Shown here one piece after another: positions 19,156-30,100 of a stretch of DNA of 64,000 nt. Position 1 is the stretch's first letter. Every line of letters starts with the position of its first letter. The notes below the pieces were generated by a model. It did no database searches and had not been told where the DNA came from. It saw only the letters and a list, made by a program, of their open reading frames with translations. The translations under genes and the position numbers were made by a program. Source of the DNA: Pyrus communis (Eukaryota > Streptophyta > Magnoliopsida > Rosales > Rosaceae). Location of the stretch: NCBI RefSeq assembly GCF_963583255.1, contig NC_084813.1:3101001-3165000 (forward strand). The letters are read 5' to 3'.

Positions 19156-19560
19156 TTTGGCAATTTTGTTCCACGGGAAATCTTCTCATGTAATATTAAT
19201 ATGTACATAGGAAACACCACCAGTTTGAAAGACAATTTAAACCAAAACTCCAAGTCCCTAGGGCTTGGTAGATCGAGGTTCAATTATAAACATATTACCA
19301 CATATGATGCCAAAATTCAACATTACTAAATAAACTTGGAGTTCCACAACCACAACATATTTAGCTATCAAAGTAAACAAGGGCTGTTAGAGTTAGCGAG
19401 TTTTCCAAAGAAAACAGGGGTGATCCAATCAATTTAGAATTTTATGGAGGATCGCACTTTCAAATTTTACTTTTTTATTATTTTTTAATTGATACAAAAT
19501 AACAGTTCGAATTTTACCTTTTAAGTTCTACATTAAATTGAAAAAATAAGGTGAGCGTAA
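19156..19560 (-). promoter_or_regulatory. conserved upstream region of SFBB-2
   Basis: Matches the upstream regions of SFBB-1 and SFBB-3 for roughly 350 bp (ACCACCAGTTTGA, CCAAGTCCCTAG, ATTCAACATTACTAAATAAA). The TATA-like TATTTATA seen 36 bp before the other two ATGs is changed here to TATTAATATTA-like sequence (about 19191-19206), so promoter strength could differ. Whether it is a functional promoter is inferred. Confidence 0.42.
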
Positions 19561-20187
19561 TATTTGTATATGGCCAGTTTGTAACATCACATGATTTTAA
19601 TTTACTAAGAAAAGGAAAATTTCCATATTCACACAATTTTTAATTAACTAAGAGAAATTTTTCATTAAGAGAACCTTTTTCATTAGAAATACGATCACAT
19701 AACTGCATCCTTATTACAACCAAGTGTTTTTCTATTTAGACACCACTTCTCATTCAATTTTACCCCAATTTCTATCTACGCTCATTAAAAATTAAAACCT
19801 TTTCTTGTTCACCACATTTCTTCGAAAAATACCATCAAATACCCTAATGCAACCAACCACTAATGCACCGCACCCTTAATTCTAAACTTGAGTAGAACAG
19901 TTTTAGCGGTGGAAGGCAAGGGCACAAAATATTACCCAATACTCAAAAACATTGCTCCACTAGTCCAAAAATTGAAGGCCAATCAGTAGGCCCTACTATA
20001 CCCAACTTAGTTCCAAGGCAAGTCTTGCGGGCAATGATTTTTTATTTTTTTTTTGATGTATGTAGAATAAGGTTGAGACATGAATCATAATTTATCAAGA
20101 CATGAAATCTCTTTACTTGTATAACGAATATAGGACAAAAACTCACCTGCAGAAGTTCCAGAACTTGAAGCCATATCACAAAAACTC
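19561..20187. other. AT-rich intergenic stretch, nothing recognised
   Basis: No convincing open frame, repeat boundary or RNA motif. A short T run lies at about 20041-20055. Confidence 0.5.
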
Positions 20188-20190
20188 TCA

Positions 20191-21627
20191 AGTACCGTTT
20201 GGTATATGGGACAGGACGGAACGTAGTGGCACAAGACGTTCCGTCCCACGTTTTGGTGCGCCTAAAAATTGTGGAACGTGTTGTTCCGTGGAACGGATTT
20301 TGGTCATTTTTTCGTTCCACCTTCCCCCTGGAACAACTCGTTCCATCCCGTGGAACACAAAATTATATTTTTTGGACAACAATACCCCTCTTCTTTTTCA
20401 TTAATTACATTGTCAACCTCCATTTCTCTCCCGTAACCTCCCTCTCTTCTACCCTCATCTCTCATGTAGCCTCCTCTTCCTCCACCACAAACCCAGCAAC
20501 CCAACTGCTAACCCAATCCCAGCAAACCCATCTAAACCCAACTATGGCTGCACCTTCTTCTCCGGCGTCGTCACCATAGCCAGGCCGACGATGACGACAA
20601 CAACGCTGCACAGAGGATGATGACGACGCTGCAGGGAGGACGATGACAAAGATGCAGAAATTGATTGAAATGAATTTGCAGGTCCGACGATCCGACGAAG
20701 CCTCTGTAAATTGAAAATAAAAACAATTTGGGATTTTTCTGTGTTTGATTTGAAGAGAAAGAAATTAAAAGAATCTGGAACCCTAACACCTCCATTTCCA
20801 GAATTTCTGCGTTTTTTATCTTGTAATTGTTTGGGGAACTGATTAGTTGCCGTAAAACGAAGGAAAACGAAACTGAATTGTCATTTGTTGATAATTATTC
20901 CCCTGCAAATTTGGATTTGATCTGTTTTGTGAGAGTAGAAATTGATAGTGGCATTTTGTTTTTCTTTCCATGCTTGTTGAGATGCGGTTCAGGTTGATCC
21001 GGAATCTCATGATCCAGTTGTTCATGTTAATGGCGTGAGGCACTTGTTTATACGGCATAACAATGTTTACTTGATGACTGCGTCCAGGCAGAACTGCAAT
21101 GCCGCTAGTCTTCTCTTCTTTCTACACCGAATAGTCGATGTAAGCTCCATCAAGTTGAGAACTGCAGCCATTGAGTTCGTACTCGCACTCAGCAACTGTA
21201 CAATTTTTTTTTATTCTCCAGAACACAACAATTTACCGTAGCATAGTAACGTAGAGCAATTCCATTTACTTTTTTAACTATCTACCTTTCTCTTTTATAT
21301 GCTGGTATCAGCTAGCAACTCGTACTTACCCACGCATAAACACTGTACAATCATTTCATTTTCTTTGTTTGAATATATCCCGTCCCGTGCCGTCCCATCG
21401 CATGCATAAACAATGTACCAAACAACAGACAGAACAAGGTTAAGTTTGTCATTTAATTTTTTGGTTCTGTTCCATCCTGCGATTACCAAACGCAAAACGG
21501 AACAACCGTCCTATTCCGTCTTGTATGCACCAAACATAACATGGAACCTCCATTCTATTCCGTTCCGTCCTATCCCGTCTTATCCCATCTCATTCCGTTC
21601 CATCCCGTCTGCATACCAAATGGTACC
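20191..21627 (+). mobile_element. PIF/Harbinger-like non-autonomous DNA transposon (Pack-type)
   Basis: The ends are imperfect inverted repeats of about 30 bp: left AGTACCGTTTGGTATATGGG; right, read inward, GGTACCATTTGGTATGCAGA. They continue into GGACGGAAC/GGGATGGAAC-rich subterminal sequence. A 3-bp repeat TCA flanks both ends (20188-20190, 21628-21630). The GG..C..TTTGG terminus and 3-bp target site fit Tourist/PIF-Harbinger elements, although their preferred target is TWA. No transposase is present, but a host gene exon with its splice sites is (20993-21139). Confidence 0.6.
20993..21139 (+). pseudogene. captured AP-1 complex mu-adaptin exon
   Basis: A 147-bp stretch reads 49 uninterrupted codons: VDPESHDPVVHVNGVRHLFI, RHNNVYLMTASRQNCNAASL, LFFLHRIVD. 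This is the N-terminal longin-like region of the medium subunit of the clathrin adaptor AP-1 (trans-Golgi/endosome sorting). It is preceded by TTCAG and followed by GTAAGC, an exon bounded by acceptor and donor sites. The capture was therefore from genomic DNA, unlike the cDNA-derived pieces at 10.3-12.3 kb. Neighbouring exons are absent, so no functional adaptin is made. Confidence 0.78.
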
Positions 21628-21981
21628 TCACTGAACGTTCTCCTATCTTACAAAAATAGAATGCTTGAATCACAATAGGTTTGAAGTCCAAGAATGAGGG
21701 TAATCTCTGTAAGAGTAGAGGCCACTATTTATAGATATCAATCTTTGCCAAAACCAACTAGGATTCCCTATTAAAATCCACATAGGAACTAAATATGTTT
21801 CCTTGTTCAATAAGAAATTGATTTCAATGCCAATAAATAATCCATCTGTAATGAGGATTGGCATTCCACTTTCAATAAGACTTTCCTATACAAGATTGAT
21901 TACAATATAGCCCACCTAAAACTCATTAATCAGACATACTCTTACTTCAACATTCTCCTATTTGTGTATGACAAGAGTCTA

Positions 21982-22958
21982 TGAAGAAAGTTGAGGTTCC
22001 ACCATAAAACCAATTGGCAATATAAGGAGTAGCCCAACTACTTATAAGCACATGCAAGGTCCCTCCTTATCAATGTGAGATTCGTTCTCAACACGCCCCC
22101 ACACATGCCTAACACGTGGATAACATAACTCGTATGACGTGGAGTACGTGTGGCCATTGGGCTTCATATGTGTGACAACATGCTCTGATAACATGAAGAA
22201 AGTTGAGGTTCCACCATAAAACCAATTGGCAATATGGAGAGTAGCACAACTATATAAGCACATGCAAGGTCCCTGCTCATTAATGTGGGATTCATTCTCA
22301 ATACGCCCTCACACATGCCTAACACGTGGATAACATAACTCGTGTGACATAGAGCATGTGTAGTCGTTGTACTTCACACATGGGACAACCTGCTTTGATA
22401 CCATGAAGAAAGTTGAGGTTCCATCATAAAACCAATTGGCAATATGAGGAGTAGCCCAACTACTTATAAGCACATGCAAGCTCTTTCTTCATCAATGTAG
22501 GATTCATTATCAACACGCCCCCCAACATAACTCGTGTGACCATTGGGCATCACACGTGGGACAACCTGTTCTGATACTATGAAGAAATGTGAGGTTCCAC
22601 TATAAAACCAATTGGCAATATAAGGAGTAACCCAACTAGTTATAAGTACATGCAAGGTTCATCCTCATCAATGTGAGATTCATTCTCAACACGCCCCCAC
22701 ACATGCCTAATACGTAGACAACATAACTCGTGTGATATGTAGCATGTGTGGCCGTTGTCTTCACACATAGGACAACTTGATCTGATACCATGAAGAAAGT
22801 TGAGGTTCCACCATAAAAGCAATTGGCAATATGGAAAGTAGCCCAACTATATAAGCACATGCAAGGTCCCTGCTCATCAATGTGTGATTCATTCTCAATA
22901 CACCCTCACACATGCCTAAAACATGGACAACATAACTCGTGTGACGTGGAGCACACAC
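21982..22958 (-). mobile_element. tandem array of a TRIM retrotransposon (five LTRs, four-plus internal units)
   Basis: Five LTR-like copies of about 110 bp lie at about 21982-22093, 22194-22303, 22404-22515, 22580-22691 and 22791-22900. On the minus strand each begins TGTTGAGAATGAATC (or TATTGAGAA) and ends CAACTTTCTTCA. Between them are spacers of about 65-100 bp. Immediately after each LTR end, the spacer begins with a primer-binding-like TGGTATCAGAGC (initiator-Met tRNA type, best preserved before the third and fifth units). It ends in a GTGTGGGGGCG purine tract just before the next LTR. This is the anatomy of a terminal-repeat retrotransposon in miniature, repeated head to tail with shared LTRs. 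No protein is encoded. Confidence 0.72.
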
Positions 22959-24975
22959 CTTATTAATTTCTGTCCTTTGATCTTCTTCAATTCATCTTGT
23001 CAGGTGGTTGAAAATTAAAAAAGTGTGTGAGAAGTAAAAAGGAGTGTGTGGATTTCTCACCCCTTTCAGTAATGAGTTAATATAGGGTAATTTAATTTAC
23101 CCCCAGTCAAAATGTGTACTGCAAATTTGTTTGCCCATCTCAATGACCAAGTTGTTAATGAACCAATGTACAAGTAATTTGAAGGTGATTTGCTACCCAT
23201 CCATCTAAATCCTACAACTATACATGATCTTTTCACTAAAATAATGAGGGGTTATGGCGAATCAACCATCATTTATATCATCAAATATATTAGTTAGCAC
23301 CATATTTCTTAATGGTAAAATAAAACAGAGCACCTAACAACGTATCTTCACATACCAAAAATTACGAGATCGCTCCTTTTATTCCGGAGTGATGGAGGGA
23401 TCATATTTTTCAATGACATGAGCTTACAATAATACTACACATCCTACTGTTTTTGAAAAACAAAAGATTTTCAAAAGATATGCATGCTACGAGTTTTAAT
23501 TATCTTTGATATAACAATATTTGAATATATGATATCTCATTTAAAAGTAAAAAGAATATCAGTAAATCCGAAATGCTATGTTTGCTACCCGAACCGTAAT
23601 ACTAAGTGATTATTATGAATTGTTGCTTAACCAATGCTAGAATTTCTTTTATTTTTTGAACGAACATTTGTTATTATGCGGTAAGAATATAGAGCCAGAG
23701 TCCGAGTATTGTACAATAAAATAAAATAATAGACTAATAATATAGAGCCGGCTAATAATATAGAGCCAACTTTTCAATGGTCAATGTTAATACCTATCCG
23801 AAAACATAATGCCAGAAGTCAGATCAAATTAGTTGTCTGTGGTCAAGGCTATAAAAAACGCAAGGTGATAGTTAGGTAGCGTGGTGGGGTCAGATGATAT
23901 TAGGCGGAGATTTTTAAAATAAAGTGCATGACTTTAATTTTATGATAATTTTGACCTCTCTACCTGTGGGTGAAATAATACAAGTAAGCATGATTAAACA
24001 ATATGCCTTAAAAATAAGACTTAACTTGAAAAACAAACCCTAACCGCTCTCCCCTTTTTCTCTCTTGCACAAAGTAAGTCACAACTAGTCCTCAGCACTA
24101 AGACTCCTTTCTTGGGTTGGGGTCGGCCAGCAACCATTTTCCTCTCTTCTCTTCTCTTTTCTTTTCATTATGCTTGTGCACTTCGTAGTTTTCCTGTGTC
24201 CTTTGCCATTTTCCGGCGTTCCTTGTTGTATTTCGGTGTTTATTAAAGTCTTTTATGTCTTGACAAACCTAGTCCCCAGCTTTCAACCCCAAACACTCAT
24301 CATCTTCCATCTTGTTCATTTCCTCCCTATTCCCACTTGCCATCCCTCCCACAAACTCTGTTCAAAGCCAACAACGACGCACCTGGTTTGGTTTGCTGAT
24401 CTCAACCCTCAGTTCACGTCTTTGTAGCTGACCAGTATGCCGGAAATTCTTGGCCAATCATCCTGCGGTTTTGCCCAAAGCGAGGGTATTTTAGATGCCC
24501 CCTTAGCCACCATCCCCTTCCCTTTTGTTTTGGTTCTGGTTTTACTTGCAGGGGCTTGTTTTGGTGGTTCAGGTCTATTGGCTCTTCTCCAATATGGCGA
24601 TTTTGGTTGGGGATTTTCCCTTGTTGCTAATTGTTTTGTGGTGCGATTCCTTCGTCGAATTCAACACGAAGTTGGTTTTCTTCAGGTGATTACCTTTGTG
24701 GTCGCTGGTGAGGTGATGGCATCGACAGCGGTCGACCTTTGCTGGTTGCGGCTCTGGGTTTTTGTTATGTTAGTTTTTTTTTTTTTTTTTTTTTTTTGCT
24801 GAATGGGCTTTGGCCATCTCCACTTTATTGGGCTAGTTTGTTGTATTTGTACTAAGCCTTTATCATTCAATGAATTTGCTTGTCCTTCGTCAAAATAAAT
24901 AAATTCCTTAAAAAACCTGCCAAACGTTTCTCATGATCCCGCCGCACGTATACTTAATTAATTCATTTGTCATTG
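22959..24975. other. intergenic, no gene supported; possible retroposon tail near 24900
   Basis: AT-rich to about 24060, then more balanced sequence with two plus-strand frames (24170-24427, 24437-24802) whose translations look random. The end, TATCATTCAATGAATTTGC followed by AAAATAAATAAATT, resembles the 3' tail of plant LINE/SINE retroposons, but no RT or tRNA-like head was found. A T run lies at about 24775-24797. Confidence 0.4.
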
Positions 24976-25765
24976 GAAATTTAGAACAGCCTAATCCAGC
25001 TAGAGCTGGCAACAACATGGTAATCTGTCGACGGGAAATTTAGAACAGCCTATATATATGTATGCATAAAGAAAACAGGTCCATATGCTGTATATAACAT
25101 AGCGACAAAAACAAATTTGCAGTACACGTTTTGACCGTGGAAAGAAAACACGTGGCCAACACAAATTGGGTATAACATGTAGCACGTGTAGCTGTTAGGT
25201 TTTACATGTGGGTCAACTTTCTCTGATACCATGAAAATTGAAGTTTCACCATAAAACCAATTGATAATATATATAGAAATAGCCTAACCTCTTATAAATT
25301 CTTACATGATTTTTCCCTTTACGAAGGTGAAACTTCTACACAAAATGTTAAGGAAAAATAAAATCACACATCATGATAGAAAATTTGACTTATAAAAGCA
25401 AAGGCCAAGTAAGCCAAGACAATTTAGATGTAGTGGAAGCTAAAACTGCCGGAGCTAGCAAAATGAAATCAATTACCCGTATCATTACTTGATTCCACTA
25501 TTCACATGGGGATTAAAATTAAGTTGTTAACAAAAGCCTTATTTGGTACCTATGATTGGATTATAATTGATAACTAATTATGTTTTCAAAATAATAGAAG
25601 TTAGAGTTCAGAGAAAATACGAACTATCACCTTATGAAAATTTATGTAACACCAGAAGTTTGAGAAGAACCTCTCGTATGGAAAGGGAAGCAAAACATGA
25701 AATTATGAAATTTGGAAAAATAAACTTAAAACTCGAAAGCTATTTTTAGTTCATTGTGTAAGAAA
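24976..25765. repeat. segmental duplication block, right copy
   Basis: Collinear with 4914-6060 (see that entry), including a TRIM-like piece: CTCTGATACCATGAAAATTG, then ACCATAAAACCAATTG at about 25228-25262. It lacks the SINE and most of the TA expansion. No SFBB coding sequence follows it, so the neighbouring F-box copy was lost or never included. Confidence 0.75.
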
Positions 25766-26810
25766 AAAATAAATAATATTATTGTAATGTAATACACCGG
25801 TTATATCCCGGAAATTATTTTTATTTACTTGCTCTTCAAAAAAGTTTCATTTTACTTGGGCCGTTGAATTGTGTACCTCCACGTGTTGCCATAAGCTGAG
25901 GGTCTGAGTGAAGTTTAATCCCACCCGTGCGCGCGCCAAAGTTTCCATTTATGGTGGGAAAGGGCAAAAGGCGGCAATATTTCAATTAGAAACTCTTCCC
26001 AGTTCACTTAAACCTAAACTGGATCGAGATCCCGCAATTTCAATACAACTCCATCTCTCTTCCGATTTCCGCAGCTTCTCAACTCGCCCAGCGGGTTCAT
26101 TCTCTCAAACCCTAGCTTTCTATTTAATCGAAATTATTCTCAAAATTTGGAGTCATAGCGTACATCTAGCTTGTTTGAATATGATCTTACGGTACATTGT
26201 TGTGCTTTTAACCTTACTCTGGTCTCTGAATGTTAAATCGTAGAACGATTATTCTTAGGGTGGAAGGTAACATCTTATCCGTTTCGGTTCTTTATTAGCA
26301 TAAACGAAACAAAAATAGAAAATGTGTTTGCTATGTGTTGTAGACGGTTGCATCACCTCTCTTCTATTGTCATTGAGTTCTCTAGTTCTTGTTAGATTGC
26401 ATCTTGCTTTTTTGTAGTTGGATCTTTGTGACAGAATGTTTGTTGACAAGATTTAATTGATTTTGACTATACCTATTTAGGGATCCGGCTACAATACTTA
26501 CATGTATTTAATACAATCACATCTTGACAGTCAGGTGATTGTATTAAATAGATATATTTGCATAAAATCTGACCGTAAGATGGTGATTGTATTAAATACA
26601 GGTGAGTATCGTTGTCAGTCCCCCTTATTTAGATATGTTCGGTTGATTTGTGTTTTGACATCTTCTCCAGATGCTCTCTTGTCAATAATGTAGAAGCTTG
26701 AAAGGGTTTATTTTTCATCAGCAACCAATTATTGCAGGTAAGCATCATTTACAATGTTACTTGTTAAACGATTTGATTTCTCACCTCTTCATTCCTGTTT
26801 CTTTGTGGGG

Positions 26811-26855
<45 letters not shown>

Positions 26856-27138
26856 AAACGTTATGAATGTTTTGGACCTTCTGGGAAGTTATTGAATGGA
26901 TTACTCCTTTCTCGGAATTTATTGAACTATTCTGTACAGAATACAATCAACTCGTCACGAGACCTCACATTTCCTGAATGGTGCTGGCTTTCTGCTGCCC
27001 GCCCATCATATAATGTGTGGATCTCATGCTAGAGGAAGAATAATTAAATGTGCTAGAATTTGTTAGTCATTGTTCTTCTCAGTCAGTAGTCTTCTGTATA
27101 TCTGATGAATAATCTTCTCTGTGCCATCATGGTCAGTT
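25766..27138. other. intergenic 3' of the DME-like gene; leader-like GC-rich patch and poly(A) tract
   Basis: At 25918-26130 there is a GC-richer patch (CCACCCGTGCGCGCGCC, then CTCTCAAACCCTAGC), typical of plant 5' leaders, but no convincing coding exon follows. A 40-bp A run occupies about 26814-26853. ATTGTATTAAATA recurs three times around 26505-26600. The 3' untranslated region of the minus-strand DME-like gene probably covers the part nearest 27138. Confidence 0.45.
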
Positions 27139-30100
27139 TTATTTCTTCCCTTCATTTTTTGTCTTGGTCATCTTACTCGCTGGGAAGTGCAATCTGGCCA
27201 TTAAGGGCCGTGGTGCTCTTGTTTTCTTTTCGAATCCCCTCACACAAACATATCCTGCAAATAAATCAATCAGTCTACAAGGAAACTTGTTCGCCATCTC
27301 GTCAGTTGACAGCTAATGTAAAGACATCAGTTCTGCAATAGAATGTTTTTCTTTTTTTCAACAGTCACACCCACCTTCAGAACTTCTGCTTTAGAGATGT
27401 GTGAATAAACAACCTCGTTATCCATGTCTGAACTTTACAGGTGCATAAACAGTATAATCTTATGCCGACATGATGTAGTCACTAAAATGATCAAATACAA
27501 TTGGCTTTTGATTGACTTTAGGATATTCTAATATCCTATCGACTAGATGAAGTTCTTACACAAGATATACTTGCAAACATCCAAGTAGGTTGTGTCGGAA
27601 TTTAATTTTGTGATCTTGTGTTATCTTCTCATTTATGTACTATGTTCCTAAATAGTTATCCGTTGGTGTCTTATGTTCCTAAATCGTTATCCTCAAACTA
27701 ATATGAAGAACTGAAGTCAGCCTATCACATACCTCTCCAAAAGCAGTATTGAATTCCCTCTGTTGATAGACCTGGTCGAAGGTATTTCATTGTAAGTAAC
27801 TTTACATTTCTAATTGGGATCTTTGTAAAGTAACCGTGGTATCTCAATTTCATTACCTTTGAAAATTGTCGATACCGAAGTTCCAAAGTATACGGTCCGT
27901 CTTGGCAAATTCCATATCCACCCCCTTGGAACATCAATTGGGTTATGACTAGATTCATGATCTGCGAACATCTGCATCGTGATAGAGTTTTGTTTATAAA
28001 TGAGAATAGGCAGATAGCACTCTTTTTGACCGATTGGGTTGGAGGAATGCCTCTAATTTAGATAAGGTGTAATTTCTGGACTACTATTAACTTAGTCCTG
28101 ACTAGACACAGTGGATAAAATCGAAGGAAATTTGTTTGAAGAAGACTTGCCTCATTAACTTGAAAGTATGTGCCATCGAGGGGGAAGCTCCCTCTCATCG
28201 CTGTTCTACAAGGTATCTGTGACAAGATGAATTAAATTTTAGTAACAACTGCGGGTGGTCTATTTTGTTTACATGTTATCACAATTTAAATTTTCCTCAC
28301 CAAAATCGTCCCTGACTGTGTGCAAATTTTCTTCTCTTATACTATTGCATGAAAAGCATGTCTTCTCATTGCACAATTTGTTTTGATCTTGGGAGCCACA
28401 CCTGCTTTCTGGTTGTTGAATTGAATTTGCAGTCTCCCCTGGTATACCGTGATGCAGGATCAATGCATCACTTAGCAAAATGTACAAGATACTCACTTCT
28501 AAACAATGCATCTCAGTTCTCTGATTTCTTGGGCTTACCTGGTGTCCATATAGCTAGAAGGTATGGGCTTGGATCATCTGGTTCCCGACTATCCATCTGC
28601 AAAGTTGAATAGTGATAAAGTGAGATTAAGAATGCTTCATATATTCCAGATGCACAATTAACATATTAACCTACCCCTTCCAAGAGTGGATGCGAATCAG
28701 GTAGTTCATACCTGCATTGTATCCACACAGATATATAAGTTTGTCATGGGGAATTATAGTTATGTCTATGTACATATGTTTATATATAGGTATGTATGTT
28801 GAAACTCATAATATATCCTAGGCAGAGAGTTATTTAAAACGCAGTTAGAATTCTGATGGTAGCGATGGGTATGTTGTTACTGCATCCAGTGTATTGGTAA
28901 GCATATGCGGTTTTATTGGGAAGACAGGGACTTACACTTGGTGCTCCGTTCGTAGTCTACTAACATTCTTCAGCTTGGGCGTAGGGATAGAAGTAGCTTC
29001 TGGATTCAAGGCAACTAAGGCTTTGGACATGTCACCTTCTTGGAGCTTCTTCTCTTGCATATAGTTTTGTAATGTCGATGTGAACTCTTCCATGTTGAGT
29101 TTGATGGTAGGAATCTCATCAGGATCTTCATAGAAGAAGTCCTCAATTTCACTTTCTGATAGCTCTGTCAACTCTTGTTCTGGCGTTGCTGGCTCTTCGA
29201 TTATTGGTTCACACTCTTTAGTTACAGTACCTGCTATCTGGAGTGAGTTGTTCTCAGGCGGAGGCAGTGACATAGGAGTGACAGCTATGGCGGGATTTAT
29301 CTCAGGTTCAACGGAAACATTTGAACTGACAATTCTCTTCTCTTCTGGCCCTGGCAGGGCAAGTCTTGCACTGCACCAAACAAGGTTGGTGTGAATTTGA
29401 TTAAGACTGTCTTCTTCAGAGAGTCTCATAATAATGTACTGTATTGTTGTTTTTTATTTTTATATTTTACTTCTCTTTCTTGTTCCATGTGATTAGTGAA
29501 ACATAGAGTACTTCTTACTTCTACAGATTCTACATGAAACTATCTGCTAGTTCAAGTTTTTGAAACACTTTCTGATTACTAATTAATAAGGCCAGAATCC
29601 CATGCCCCAAAATATGTAAGGGTTCTCGTGACACGCTTCAGTGTTTATTTTCCTGCACAGTGACATCAATATACATATAACTTTCCAGAGATGACTACTC
29701 GAACCTTGCAAAAGCACTTGCGAAGTGTCTACATTCTCCTCTCATTGGACATGCATTGCAATTCGGTTTACTCTTTGTACAAAATACCTGCATACATACG
29801 AAAACAAGAGGGACTTATTCTATTTTTGCTTAATCCCAAATCATGTTTCTAATCAAAGAAGCCCCATGTATACCTTTCCAAATGTAATCATCTGGTAGTG
29901 CAGCTCGTAACTGTCATTCAATAGTCAGCTAATTAGCAAAAGAGCAAGTAAAAAAGAAAATGCCCACAAATTGATATGAATGGTTCTAGGGAAGTATGAG
30001 ATTACAGGGTTAGTTGATCAAGTTTGCACAATCTTGGCCATAAATACTTTTGAATCGACTCCAGCATTGGGTACCTAGAGAATGATACAGTTAGCACTTG

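Noticed and set aside
24170..24802. Two adjacent plus-strand ORFs (86 and 121 codons)
   Set aside because: Translations are low in conserved features; the second ends in a poly-Phe run from a T tract. No domain, splice sites or homologue recognised.
25918..26230. GC-rich leader-like sequence suggesting a plus-strand gene promoter and first exon
   Set aside because: The 111-codon ORF there has no recognisable domain, no downstream exons with homology were found, and the region before the DME-like 3' end holds only AT-rich sequence and a poly(A) run.
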